Part shown: positions 1-8,894 of the stretch, in pieces
Layout: every line of letters starts with the position of its first letter
Numbering within the stretch: the first letter of the stretch is position 1
NCBI GenBank assembly: GCA_029237735.1
Contig: JAQZBU010000010.1
Location: 1 to 46,438, forward strand
DNA from: Ramlibacter sp.
GTDB taxonomy: Bacteria; Pseudomonadota; Gammaproteobacteria; Burkholderiales; Burkholderiaceae_C
Length of the DNA: 46,438 nt
Direction: 5' to 3'
The notes under the pieces: generated by a model
Told to the model about the DNA's origin: nothing
Seen by the model: only the letters and a program-made list of their open reading frames with translations
Database searches by the model: none
Made by a program: the position numbers and the translations under genes

Positions 1-2432
1 ACCTCGATCCTGCTGTCGGGCAGCAGCGTGGCGTTGGTGCCCCTGACCTCCAGGACGGTGTCCCGGGTGATGAAGTCGGTGTCGCTCGTGCCGGTGTCGT
101 CGGTGATGGTGGTAATTACCAGGGCCTTGCCCGTGCCCGAGGTATCCACGGTGATGGAGTAGACGCTGCTGGCCGCACCCTGATTGCCTGCAAGGTCCTC
201 GATGCGGGCCACGTAGGTGTGAGCGCCATCGGCCAGGCCGCCGTCGGTGAAGCTCCAGCTGTTGCCGGTCAGGATGGCCGCTCCCAAGCGAACGTTATCG
301 CGGTAGATCGCGATCACTTCCCCCGCCGCGAGCGCTCCTGTGAGGCTGCCGCTCAAGGTCGGGGACGTGTCGTCGGTGGTGCCGCCGTTGGCCAACGTGC
401 CGGTGAGCGGGGCCACATCGTCGTTGATGGCGGTGATGGACAAAGACACGCCGTCGTTGGATCCCGGAGCACCCGAGGCATGGGTGTCCACGGTGATGGC
501 GTAGGCGGTGCTGGTGGCGCCCTGGTTGCCTGCTAAGTCCTCCACGCGGGCCTGGTAGGAGTGGGCGCCGTCGGCCACGCCACTGTCGGTGAAGCTCCAG
601 CCGTTGCCCGAGAGGGATGCCGTTCCAACCCGAATGTTGTCGCGGTAGATGGCGATTACCTCACCAGCCGCGAGCGTTCCAGTCAAGCCGCCGCTCAGAC
701 TGGGGGAGGTGTCGTTGGTGAAACCGCCGCTGGCCACCATCCCGGTGATCGCAGCCACATCGTCGTTGACGGCGGTGATGGACACAGACACACCGTCGTT
801 TGCTCCTGGAGCGCCAGAGGCGTGAGTGTCTACGGTAATGGCGTAGGCGCTGCTAGTAGCGGCTTGATTGCCGGCGAGGTCCTCAACGCGGGCCTGGTAG
901 CTGTAGCTCCCATCGGCCAGTCCGCTGTCGACGAAGCCCCAGCTGCTGCCAGAGAGCGTGGCCGTGCCAACGCGGCTGTCGTCGCGATAAATGGCAATCA
1001 CTTCACCGCTGCCCAGCGTTCCGGTGAAGCTGCCGCTCAAGGTGGGAGAAGTGTCGTTGGTGGCGCCGCCGCTGGCCACCGTGCCGACTAGCGGAGCCAC
1101 ATCGTCGTTCACTGCAGTGATGGATACGGAGAAGACGTTGCTGGATCCCCCTCCACCCGAGCCAAGTGCAGCCACTGTGATCGCGTAGATTCCGCTGATG
1201 GCGCCTTGGTTGCCAGCAAGGTCTTCGACACGGGCTTGGTAGGCGTGGGCGCCTGTGGACAGGCCAGCATCGGTGAAGCTCCAGCTGTTGCCCGAGAGGG
1301 TGGCTGTTCCCACGCGAGTGTTGTCGCGGTAGATGGCGATCACTTCATCCGCCGCAAGAGTGCCAGTGAGGGTGCCGCTCACTGCGGGAGAGCTGTCGTC
1401 GGTGGTTCCACCGTTGGCGACGGTGCCGGTGAGCGGGGCCACATCATCGTGCACTGCGGTGATGGAGACTGCCACGCCGTCGCTCGCTCCGGGCTCACCC
1501 GAGGCATGGGTGTCCACAGTGACAGCTTGGCTCGCTGTACTCAGCACGCTGCTCTCGGAGTTAATAATCCGAGCCTGGTAGGTGAAGCTGTCACCGTGCG
1601 GATTGGGGTCTTCGTAGCTCCACTGACCATTAGCAAGCACGGTGACGTCGACCCACGTTATGCCGCCATCGCTACTAACCTGCAAGCGCTGTCCGTTGGC
1701 CAGCTCCGATGCATGACCATTCAATGTGAGTGTCGTGTCGCTGGTGATGAAGTCAGCGTTGCTTTCTCCAGTATCCGTTGAGATGGCGTCTATCCAAACC
1801 GTGGGCGACTTGGCTCCATCGTCGGCCATACCTGAGGCACCGAACTCCCGCGCCATGTCGGCAGCGGCAAAGAAAAGAGGAACGAATGCGGCAATGATCC
1901 CCCAGTAATCGTCGTCCCCGTCCTCAGCTGACGCGCCATTGCCTGCCGCCAGTGGCTGTGCGTCAGCATCGCTGGCGTCCGCCATTACGTCGCCTTGGAC
2001 ATTGGGGCTCTGCGCGCTGATGTACGGTGCAGACCCGGAGAACAGTTCGCCGTCCCCGCTTTCGGCATATTCACCGTTGACTGGTGTCGTTACCAGCTTT
2101 CCATTCACGAGACCTTGAGCAACGTCGCTTGCACCGTCCGCAGCGCCCACAAAGATTTCCGAGATGTCGCCGGTGCTGACAACCAAGGTCGGCGCTGCTT
2201 CGGCTCCTTGTGGCGTATAAAAACCCTTCAGAACCACGGACTGGCCGTCGTCGAACTCCAGGGAGAGGTCACGTCCGATGCGCTTGCGCGCAACCAACAG
2301 AGCCTGCGGCGAGTGCAGGTTCAAGCAATCGGCAGCTTTCACGGCGATGGCGGCCGAAGCGGCGCCGTCGAGCGCATTCGAGGTTTGGACGCGCTCGCCA
2401 GTGGCGGCTTTGGACAGGATCTTGGTTGTCAT
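1..2432 (-). CDS. BapA/LapA-like large surface adhesin, N-terminal part (runs off the left edge)
   Basis: The frame is open from an ATG at 2432 to base 1, so about 810 residues are visible and the C-terminus is missing. AGGA lies 6-9 bases upstream of the ATG. Residues 1-100 resemble the BapA-type prefix domain (DDGQSVVLKGFY, then a short beta-rich stretch ending SEIFVG). An acidic linker with LAAG at 161-164 follows, then a hydrophobic segment at about 176-192 (YWGIIAAFVPLFFAAAD). From about residue 210 come Ig-like blocks: one of the ISTDTGESNADFIT type, then tandem ~114-residue repeats with TAVNDDVAP, GEVIAIYRD, LSGNSWSFTD and ARVEDLAGNQ. The start lies 42 bases after the HlyD gene, last in the secretion operon, so it is the probable exported substrate. 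In this family such proteins mediate biofilm or surface attachment. The C-terminal RTX/secretion signal expected for this family would be outside the window. Confidence 0.85.
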   Translation of the reverse strand, partial: MTTKILSKAATGERVQTSNALDGAASAAIAVKAADCLNLHSPQALLVARKRIGRDLSLEFDDGQSVVLKGFYTPQGAEAAPTLVVSTGDISEIFVGAADGASDVAQGLVNGKLVTTPVNGEYAESGDGELFSGSAPYISAQSPNVQGDVMADASDADAQPLAAGNGASAEDGDDDYWGIIAAFVPLFFAAADMAREFGASGMADDGAKSPTVWIDAISTDTGESNADFITSDTTLTLNGHASELANGQRLQVSSDGGITWVDVTVLANGQWSYEDPNPHGDSFTYQARIINSESSVLSTASQAVTVDTHASGEPGASDGVAVSITAVHDDVAPLTGTVANGGTTDDSSPAVSGTLTGTLAADEVIAIYRDNTRVGTATLSGNSWSFTDAGLSTGAHAYQARVEDLAGNQGAISGIYAITVAALGSGGGGSSNVFSVSITAVNDDVAPLVGTVASGGATNDTSPTLSGSFTGTLGSGEVIAIYRDDSRVGTATLSGSSWGFVDSGLADGSYSYQARVEDLAGNQAATSSAYAITVDTHASGAPGANDGVSVSITAVNDDVAAITGMVASGGFTNDTSPSLSGGLTGTLAAGEVIAIYRDNIRVGTASLSGNGWSFTDSGVADGAHSYQARVEDLAGNQGATSTAYAITVDTHASGAPGSNDGVSLSITAINDDVAPLTGTLANGGTTDDTSPTLSGSLTGALAAGEVIAIYRDNVRLGAAILTGNSWSFTDGGLADGAHTYVARIEDLAGNQGAASSVYSITVDTSGTGKALVITTITDDTGTSDTDFITRDTVLEVRGTNATLLPDSRIE
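131..1510 (-). repeat. Four tandem ~342-base repeats encoding Ig-like domains
   Basis: The DNA segment encoding GEVIAIYRDN recurs near 298, 637, 980 and 1321, a spacing of about 339-343 bases, which is one 114-residue domain. All units are similar at the DNA level. The unit junction is usually DTHASGxPG, but in one unit (about 1125-1170) it is replaced by a Gly/Ser linker (GSGGGGSS). The array continues beyond the left edge with a different Ig-like block. Unit borders are approximate. Confidence 0.85.
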
Positions 2433-2474
2433 AGAGTTCCTAAAAATGTTTTGGCAGTGAAGGCTGAAGTCGAC

Positions 2475-3653
2475 TCAGCGTTCTCGCATTGCTTCGGCTG
2501 CCTTGTTGAACGGTTTGAGCAAATACTGGAGGACGGACTTTTGGCCTGTGTGAATGTCTACGGTCGCGACCATCCCAGGAAGCAGCGGTAGCAATGCGGC
2601 GTTCTTATGCGACACCAGGTTGGATGCCTGGGTCTTGACCCAGACACGGTAGTAGTAGCGATCGCGGTGAATGTCGTCCTGAAGCGTGTCGGGCGATACC
2701 TGCGAAACAACTCCCGGCATGGATCCGTGAATGCTGTAGTCGTAGGAGCTGAACTTGATCGACGTGGCCAACCCCGGGCGGATGTAGGCGACGTCGCGCG
2801 GATCGATGCGAACTTCAACGCGCAGCTGATCGTCGAGCGGCACGATTTCCATGAGTTTGCCGCCGGGGGCGAGCACGCCGTCCGCGGTGGTGATCTGCAC
2901 GTCCTTGACGATGCCGCGCACTGGCGAATGCAGCGTGGTGCGCGCCACGCTGTCGGTGCGCGCAATCTGGATCTGCGAAAGGCTTTCGAGCTCGGCGGAG
3001 GCCTTGGCCAGTTCCTCGCTCGCTTTCACCGTGTACTGGTTGCGTGTTTCAGCGGATTTCGCGTTCAACTCGGCGATGGTGCGGCGTAAGCGCACCACTT
3101 CCAGGTGGCCTGCTGCCCCCTTGGCTACCAGTGGCTCGGTCACCGCGAGTTCCTCACGAAGACTGCGACTGGACTGTTCCAGCGCTTCAAGGCCTGCCGC
3201 GAGCGTGTTGCGGCGCGATGCCAGCAAGGCCAGCTCGCGCCGCAACAGCGCCTTGTCAGACTGAACATCCTCAGGAAACGAGGGTCTGCCGTTGCCAATC
3301 TCGGCAACGAGGCGCGCGACCTGGGCTTTGAGCGAGCGCAGGCGGGCCGCGCTTTCGCCGGCCGCCGAGCTGGCGCGAGTCTTGTCGAGCTCCGCCAAGG
3401 GCTGGCCTGCCTCCACGATATCGCCTTCCCTGGCATGCAGACGCGAGACAATGCCGCCTTCCAGGCTCTGGATGATCTGAGCATGCGACGAAGGGACGAC
3501 CCTGCCCGCGCCGACAACAACTTCGTCCAGTTCCGCTGCCCAAGCCCAGACGAGAAAGGAAAGGAGTGCTGCCAAGGCGCACCAGATCACTCCGCTGCTC
3601 CAGGTGCGCTGGCGTGTTCGTTCAACTTGGCGCAGGACCAAAGGCTGGTTCAT
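2475..3653 (-). CDS. Type I secretion membrane-fusion (adaptor) protein, HlyD family
   Basis: 392 residues. It bridges the inner-membrane ABC exporter and the TolC-like outer-membrane channel across the periplasm. A short cytoplasmic N-terminus is followed by one membrane segment at about 20-40 (VIWCALAALLSFLVWAWAA). Then comes a lipoyl-like half (GRVVPSSHAQIIQSLEGGIVSRLHAREGDIVEAGQPLAELD), a long Ala/Glu/Leu-rich coiled-coil hairpin to about 235, and the second beta-barrel half with RTTLHSPVRGIVKDV and GGKLMEIVPLDDQLRVEVRI. Order and length match HlyD/LapC/PrtE proteins. The ATG at 3653 lies 4 bases after the ABC exporter stop, so the two are probably translationally coupled. The adhesin gene starts 42 bases downstream. 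The membrane anchor and periplasmic topology are inferred from sequence. Confidence 0.93.
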   Translation of the reverse strand: MNQPLVLRQVERTRQRTWSSGVIWCALAALLSFLVWAWAAELDEVVVGAGRVVPSSHAQIIQSLEGGIVSRLHAREGDIVEAGQPLAELDKTRASSAAGESAARLRSLKAQVARLVAEIGNGRPSFPEDVQSDKALLRRELALLASRRNTLAAGLEALEQSSRSLREELAVTEPLVAKGAAGHLEVVRLRRTIAELNAKSAETRNQYTVKASEELAKASAELESLSQIQIARTDSVARTTLHSPVRGIVKDVQITTADGVLAPGGKLMEIVPLDDQLRVEVRIDPRDVAYIRPGLATSIKFSSYDYSIHGSMPGVVSQVSPDTLQDDIHRDRYYYRVWVKTQASNLVSHKNAALLPLLPGMVATVDIHTGQKSVLQYLLKPFNKAAEAMRER

Positions 3654-3657
3654 GCAA

Positions 3658-5502
3658 TTACTCCGGCAAGCGAGCCAGAGTGTTTAGGGCACGTGGCTGT
3701 TGCAGTACAGAAACAGCGCGGGTTGCGCCGGGTGGGCTTGCGTTCGGTCTGGCGTTTCCGACAGCAGCTGTGTTCTGGGGCTTGCCGGCTAGCCTGGCGA
3801 GCACCTCGTCGCGGGGGCCGTCCATGACGATGCGACCCTCATCGACAACGCAGATGCGGTCAACCAACTGCAGCGCGGCCATGCGATGGCTCACCAGAAC
3901 GAGCGTGCGGCTGCCCATCCAATCTTTCAACCGCGCGATGGCCAGCGCCTCGGCAGCGTCGTCCATGTTGGATGTGGGCTCGTCGAGCATCAGCACCTGG
4001 GGTTGGCCGATCAGCGTCCGCGCCAGCAGCACGAACTGGCGCTGACCACTCGACAGACCTTGACCGCCTTCGAAGATCGGTATGTCCAGACTTCGGGTGC
4101 CAGCGGCGGCAAGTTGCTCGGCGCCGGCCAGGTGCAACGCCTTGATCATGCTCTCGTCGCTGGCTAGTTCATGGCCCATTGCGAGGTTTTCGCGCATAGT
4201 GCCGTAGAACAGCCGCGACTCCTGCGACATGTAGCCAATATGCCGGCGTAGATCATCCACCCGGATCGCGTTGTACTCTGTGCCGTCGAGGGTAAGAGCA
4301 CCTTTTCCCGGGACCAACAGCCCGGACAGCACCCGCAGCAGCGAACTCTTGCCGGCGCCTACCCGTCCGACCAGAGCCACCTTTTCGCCGGCGCGAATTT
4401 GCAGGTGGTCGATCGACACTACGGGTGCGGCCTCGGGTGAGTATCGAAACTCCAGGCCGGCCGCGCCGATGGCTCCGTGCGCCTGCTCGCGTGTGGCCTG
4501 CCCCGCAGTGCCGGTAATATCCGTAGGGCGCATCAACAAATCGTCCAGGCACTCCTTGGCGACCTTTGCCTGCTGCCATCGGCTGAATACGACACCCAAT
4601 TGGGCGAACGGAGCGATCGCGCGTGTCCCGAGGATGGAGCAGGCAGTCAATGCACCGACGGTCATCGAGGCATCCATGACCTGGTATGCGCCCACCACCA
4701 TGATCCCGAGCCAAACAAGTTGCTGCGCTTCCTGAGTCCACGCCAACAGGGATGACGCCAGAAAACGCGAACGCAGGCTGTTCTGCGCGCATTCGGTATT
4801 GCAGTCATTCCACAGTGCATGGAATCGCTTCTGGGCACGCAGGGCTTTGATGTCTTCGATGCCCTCGATTGATTCAACCAGGATGGCGTTGCGTAGTGCC
4901 GAAGCCCTGCTGCTCTCGCGGGCAAGTCTTGCCATCGGCCATTGCGCAATCAGGCCAGGAACTGCGATCAGGGGAATCGCGCACAGCGCCACGGCTGCCA
5001 CCGGCGCGCCTCCGATGAGATACAGGACGAACAGGAAAAGCGCGGCGAACGGTATATCGATAACGGCGACCGTTGTCGTCGAGGTGATCAATTCGCGGAT
5101 CGCGTCGATCTCTCGCAACTGGGCCATGAAGCTGCCGGTAGATCGCGGGCGCGCATCCAGGCGAAGCGCGAGTGCATGGGCGTACACGCGACCCGAGATG
5201 GCCAGGTCGGTCTGCTTGCCGCTGTGGTCTGCGTTGTGTGTGCGCGCGAGCTTGAGGACGAGGCTGAAGGCCAGCGCCAGCATGACCCCTATGGCCAGAG
5301 TCCAAAGCGTAGACAGCGACTGCGAAGGAATGACGCGGTCGAACATCTGCATGGAGAAGAGTGAACCCGCCAGGGCAAGGCAGTTGATGCCGAACGCGCC
5401 TACTGACTGGTGCACCAGACTTGGCCAATGCCGGAAGTATTCCTCAAGCACCCAATTGGGTTTGTGGGGGGCAAGGAATTCGTTCGCGCGTGCGTCCTGC
5501 AT
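3658..5502 (-). CDS. Type I secretion ABC exporter (permease fused to ATPase)
   Basis: 614 residues. It supplies ATP-driven export of the neighbouring adhesin. The N-terminal half holds about six membrane helices (for example SVGAFGINCLALAGSLFSMQMF, AVIDIPFAALFLFVLYLIGG, QLVWLGIMVVGAYQVM). The C-terminal ATPase has Walker A GRVGAGKSS, Q-loop YMSQES, signature LSSGQRQ, Walker B VLMLDEPTS and the switch His in LVSHR. Only about 30 residues precede the first membrane helix, so the N-terminal C39-peptidase-like domain found in HlyB is absent, and the length suits a PrtD-like form. The ATG overlaps the outer-membrane factor stop by one base (TGATG), indicating coupling. Substrate assignment rests on operon position. 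Confidence 0.93.
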   Translation of the reverse strand: MQDARANEFLAPHKPNWVLEEYFRHWPSLVHQSVGAFGINCLALAGSLFSMQMFDRVIPSQSLSTLWTLAIGVMLALAFSLVLKLARTHNADHSGKQTDLAISGRVYAHALALRLDARPRSTGSFMAQLREIDAIRELITSTTTVAVIDIPFAALFLFVLYLIGGAPVAAVALCAIPLIAVPGLIAQWPMARLARESSRASALRNAILVESIEGIEDIKALRAQKRFHALWNDCNTECAQNSLRSRFLASSLLAWTQEAQQLVWLGIMVVGAYQVMDASMTVGALTACSILGTRAIAPFAQLGVVFSRWQQAKVAKECLDDLLMRPTDITGTAGQATREQAHGAIGAAGLEFRYSPEAAPVVSIDHLQIRAGEKVALVGRVGAGKSSLLRVLSGLLVPGKGALTLDGTEYNAIRVDDLRRHIGYMSQESRLFYGTMRENLAMGHELASDESMIKALHLAGAEQLAAAGTRSLDIPIFEGGQGLSSGQRQFVLLARTLIGQPQVLMLDEPTSNMDDAAEALAIARLKDWMGSRTLVLVSHRMAALQLVDRICVVDEGRIVMDGPRDEVLARLAGKPQNTAAVGNARPNASPPGATRAVSVLQQPRALNTLARLPE

Positions 5503-7004
5503 CAGTGCGTCCTGTTGGAAGTGGCGCCGGCATCGGCCGCCGATCGGACTGTGTGGCCGGAGGAGATCACGGGAGGTGCTGTCAGCATTTCGGAAAGTTC
5601 ATCGTGCAGCCCATGCAGCTTCGCCACCAACACCATGCGATCGAATCCGATACTTGCGAGCGCAACGTCCGCGGCCAGGACCTCCTGGTGGGTGTTCAGC
5701 AGATCCAACACCTGGCGCCGGCCCGCCAGGAACTGGTCCAGGAAGTTGCGCCTCGTCGCCGCATTGCTCAGAGCTTGCGACTCCAACAATGGTCGGCGCA
5801 TATCAATACTCTGCAGTTCGGCCTGAATGCGCCGGGACGAATCCTCGGCGGCCTCGCGCACGGATTGAACTCGAAGGAGGGCTGCCTGGACCTCGGCGCT
5901 GGTGGACTCGATGCGCGAGTCGATGCCCGCTTCAAGCACATCCATGCTCAGCGTCAGATTTATGCTCGGCGCCGAATTGGGCTGACTGCCGGTAGCCCGC
6001 GCTGCCTGGACATACAAGGATGGCCAACGCGCCGCCTTGACGCTTTGCACATGGTGGACAGCGGCCTGATGCTCGGCCTCTGCCTGGCGTACGCCAGGCA
6101 AAATCGATGGGTCCCAGCTTGATGCGGGTCCGTTTCCCATCAGCAGTGTGGGTGACGCCAGAATACGGTCGTCTACGGGACCACCCGAAAGCATGGACAG
6201 CCTTGACAGCGATTGCTCCCGCAGGAGGCAGGCCGTCATGCCGGCCGCTTGGGTTTGCGCGAGACGGGCCTGCGCTAGTTCGACGTCGCCCGAGCCCATA
6301 AGCCCCGCTTCCGCGCGCAAGCGGACGATGCGAACTGTCTCTTGGAGGCCGCCCGAAGCTCGCTGATGCAGTCGCGCCATTTCGGTTTGGCGTGCGGCGT
6401 TGAGCCAAGCCTCGACAATGTCCAGCGTGATGCGGTTGATCGTGTCTCTGTGTTCCTGAATCTTCCCTTCTTCGCGCTTGCGGGCCTCTTCAATGAGGTT
6501 GTCGGTCTTGCCGAAATCGTGGAGCAGTTTGGACAGCTGCGCATTGGCTGCCGAGGCTAGCTTGCCGTTGGCAGCTCCGTTTCTACCGCTGCTGGCGTTT
6601 AGTCGAAGCTGGGGAGAGTATGCGGAACCAGCAGTGTCTACTTCAGCCCGCGCTTTTCGCAGCTGTGCCATTGCCCGCGTAATTTCTGGGTTGCTCAGCC
6701 TCGCTCTCTCGACTGACTGTTGCAGCGTCGCGGGCCGCGCACTGCCGGTCTCGTTTTCGAGCGGATGTGCGCGACGCGGGCACGAGCTGCTGGGTTCAGT
6801 TGAGGTATGCGTTTTCGTTTCAGGTGTTTTCGGGCTCGCGCGCAAGCTCACGCTGAGTTTCAACGCCAGACCGTCTGCCTCGATGCGAGGCAAGGCCCAA
6901 GCCCTGTCACACGAAACAACCATCGCGAAGGCCAACGCCGCAGCCACGAGCTGCTGGCTCGAGGTAACTGTGCCTGAATACGACAAGAAGGTAACGGCGG
7001 GCAT
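5502..7004 (-). CDS. TolC-family outer-membrane channel of type I secretion
   Basis: 500 residues from ATG 7004; a TTG one codon upstream is also possible. It is the outer-membrane exit channel of the secretion system. A hydrophobic N-terminus (QQLVAAALAFAMVVSCDRAWA) looks like a signal peptide cleaved after AWA. A Ser/Thr/Pro-rich spacer to about residue 95 is longer than usual. Two outer-membrane-efflux repeats follow, with LQQSVERARLSNPEI, QLSKLLHDFGKTDNLIEEA, NRITLDIVEAWLNAARQ and, in the second half, the FLDQFLAGRRQVLDLLNTHQEVLAADVALA segment typical of TolC/LapE helices. It is the first gene of the operon and overlaps the ABC gene by one base. No strong ribosome-binding site is visible before the start. 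Confidence 0.92.
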   Translation of the reverse strand: MPAVTFLSYSGTVTSSQQLVAAALAFAMVVSCDRAWALPRIEADGLALKLSVSLRASPKTPETKTHTSTEPSSSCPRRAHPLENETGSARPATLQQSVERARLSNPEITRAMAQLRKARAEVDTAGSAYSPQLRLNASSGRNGAANGKLASAANAQLSKLLHDFGKTDNLIEEARKREEGKIQEHRDTINRITLDIVEAWLNAARQTEMARLHQRASGGLQETVRIVRLRAEAGLMGSGDVELAQARLAQTQAAGMTACLLREQSLSRLSMLSGGPVDDRILASPTLLMGNGPASSWDPSILPGVRQAEAEHQAAVHHVQSVKAARWPSLYVQAARATGSQPNSAPSINLTLSMDVLEAGIDSRIESTSAEVQAALLRVQSVREAAEDSSRRIQAELQSIDMRRPLLESQALSNAATRRNFLDQFLAGRRQVLDLLNTHQEVLAADVALASIGFDRMVLVAKLHGLHDELSEMLTAPPVISSGHTVRSAADAGATSNRTH

Positions 7005-7220
7005 CAAGAAAGAACACGTCTATCGATCAGAAGACGCAACGTGGTGGTGGCGTTGCAAGGGGTTCTGGTGCAGCCGACAGGGTGTGAAGGAGCTGCGTGC
7101 CATCGCTGCAGGGGGCTGATCAACGTCAATCGATCTACCTGCTGAGCGCAGCCCATCAGTGGCGATTATGTTGAGCGCTGGATCGATGTCCACGAGACGA
7201 ACGTATGGCGAGCGCGCAAA

Positions 7221-7250
7221 CAACAATGCCCGCGAAGGCGGGCATTGTTG
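7221..7250 (-). terminator. Intrinsic terminator after gltA
   Basis: A perfect 13-base stem (CAACAATGCCCGC, arms 7221-7233 and 7238-7250) encloses a 4-base loop. On the minus strand it is followed by TTTGCG. It lies 38 bases beyond the gltA stop and ends the sdh-gltA transcript. The T-tract is short. The stem is symmetrical, but the only transcript entering it is from the gltA side. Confidence 0.75.
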
Positions 7251-7287
7251 GTTTGGTATCCGGTAAGACCGGATATTGGGAGGATGC

Positions 7288-8598
7288 CTATCGCTGGTTG
7301 AGCGGCTTCACGTCGCGCGCGGTCGAGCCGGTGAAGAGCTGGCGCGGGCGGCCAATCTTGTACTCTGGGTCGCCGATCATTTCGTTGAGCTGCGCAATCC
7401 AGCCGACGGTGCGGGCCAGCGCAAAGATTGCTGTAAACAAGCTGACAGGGATGCCGATGGCGCGCTGCACGATGCCGGAGTAGAAGTCCACGTTCGGGTA
7501 GAGCTTGCGCGAGACGAAGTATTCGTCTTCCAGGGCGATCTTTTCGAGCGCCATGGCCAGCTTGAACAGCGGGTCATTGTGCAGACCCAGTGAGTCCAGT
7601 ACTTCGCGGCAGGTTTCCTGCATCAGTTTGGCGCGCGGGTCATAGTTCTTATAAACGCGGTGACCGAAACCCATCAGCTTGACGCCGGAGTTCTTGTCCT
7701 TGACCTGCTTGATGAACTCGCCGATCTTGTCGACGCCGCCCTGGCGCTGGATGTCATACAGCATGTTGAGGCACGCTTCGTTGGCGCCGCCATGGGATGG
7801 GCCCCAGAGGCAGGCCACACCGGCCGCGATGGCCGCGAAAGGGTTCGTGCCAGACGATCCGCACAGGCGCACTGTCGAGGTTGACGCGTTCTGCTCGTGG
7901 TCGGCATGCAGGGTGAAGATGCGGTCCATGGCCCGCACCAGCACGTCGTTCGGCTGGTACTCCTCGCACGGGGTGGCAAACATCATGCGCATGAAGTTGC
8001 CCGCGTACGACAGGTCGTTCTGCGGGTACATGTAGGGCTGACCAGCGCTGTACTTGTAGGCCATGGCCACCAACGTGGGCATCTTGGCGATCAGGCGGAT
8101 TGCGGCGATTTCACGGTGTTCCGGGTTATTGATGTCGGTACTGTCGTGATAAAACGCCGACAGGGCGCCCACAAGGCCGGTCATGATGGCCATCGGGTGC
8201 GCGTCGCGGCGGAAGCCCCGCAGGAAGAACTGCATCTGCTCGTTGACCATGGTGTGCATGGTCACGGTGCGGCTGAACTTTTGCTTGCCCTCGGCGTTCG
8301 GCAGCTCTCCATAAAGCAGCAGGTGGCAGGTTTCCATGAAGTCGCACTGGGTCGCCAACTGCTCGATCGGGTAGCCGCGATATAGCAGTTCGCCCTTGTC
8401 GCCGTCGATGTACGTGATCGCGGACTGGCAGGCTGCGGTGGACATGAAGCCCGGGTCGTAGGTGAACATGCCCGTCTGTGCGTAGAGCTTTCGGATGTCG
8501 ATCACATCCGGGCCCACGCTGCCCTGGTAGACCGGCAGGTCCACATTGGGGCTGCCATTGGAGAACGACAGGGTGGCTTTGGTGTCAGAGAGTTTCAT
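7288..8598 (-). CDS. gltA: Citrate synthase
   Basis: 436 residues, full length for the hexameric bacterial type II enzyme. It condenses oxaloacetate and acetyl-CoA to citrate in the cytosol, the entry step of the TCA cycle. Signature segments are [19 protein letters not shown], the catalytic-region [25 protein letters not shown] and [14 protein letters not shown]. The C-terminus contains the conserved [22 protein letters not shown]. The ATG at 8598 has AAGGAAAC just upstream. Only 17 bases separate it from sdhE, so it is the last gene of the sdh operon and a perfect terminator follows. Its direct coupling to succinate dehydrogenase genes is common in Burkholderiales. Confidence 0.98.
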   Translation of the reverse strand: MKLSDTKATLSFSNGSPNVDLPVYQGSVGPDVIDIRKLYAQTGMFTYDPGFMSTAACQSAITYIDGDKGELLYRGYPIEQLATQCDFMETCHLLLYGELPNAEGKQKFSRTVTMHTMVNEQMQFFLRGFRRDAHPMAIMTGLVGALSAFYHDSTDINNPEHREIAAIRLIAKMPTLVAMAYKYSAGQPYMYPQNDLSYAGNFMRMMFATPCEEYQPNDVLVRAMDRIFTLHADHEQNASTSTVRLCGSSGTNPFAAIAAGVACLWGPSHGGANEACLNMLYDIQRQGGVDKIGEFIKQVKDKNSGVKLMGFGHRVYKNYDPRAKLMQETCREVLDSLGLHNDPLFKLAMALEKIALEDEYFVSRKLYPNVDFYSGIVQRAIGIPVSLFTAIFALARTVGWIAQLNEMIGDPEYKIGRPRQLFTGSTARDVKPLNQR

Positions 8599-8615
8599 AA
8601 CGGTTTCCTTGGGCT

Positions 8616-8894
8616 TTAATTCGGTTGGCTTCGCATCATCTCGAGCACTTCTCTCACGTCGCTTGTGTCCATTGCGCCTTCGGGTGCCTTGCGCCGAAGC
8701 AGCAAGTCCAGCAGGTCGTTATCCGCCAAATCCATCAACACGTTCAGGGCCGCGGCGTGTCTCATCGTGAGGCGCGCCTCGTGCCGGGCGAAGAACCGCT
8801 CGATGAACAGGTCATTTTCCAGCAAGCCCCGGCGGCACCGCCATTTCAGCTTGCTGAGGGTCCTCTCGTCAATCAGCTCGTCGCCATCGTCCAC
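8616..8894 (-). CDS. sdhE: SdhE-type FAD assembly factor for succinate dehydrogenase
   Basis: 92 residues from a GTG at 8894 that shares one base with the sdhB stop (TAGTG). The longer open frame reaching to 9167 is only the shadow of sdhB. The family helps attach FAD covalently to SdhA. The hallmark RGxxE motif is present in [20 protein letters not shown], followed by helices with [23 protein letters not shown]. The first in-frame ATG lies inside the conserved fold, so the GTG start is well supported. Position between sdhB and gltA agrees with the role. Confidence 0.92.
   Translation of the reverse strand: MDDGDELIDERTLSKLKWRCRRGLLENDLFIERFFARHEARLTMRHAAALNVLMDLADNDLLDLLLRRKAPEGAMDTSDVREVLEMMRSQPN

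Noticed and set aside
131..1510. Regular repeats that might be a CRISPR array
   Set aside because: The unit is 342 bases and in frame within one protein; no short repeats with unique spacers.
7036..7056. Small hairpin GCAACG...CGTTGC before the TolC-like gene
   Set aside because: The stem is only 6 bases with a 9-base loop, which is easily by chance.
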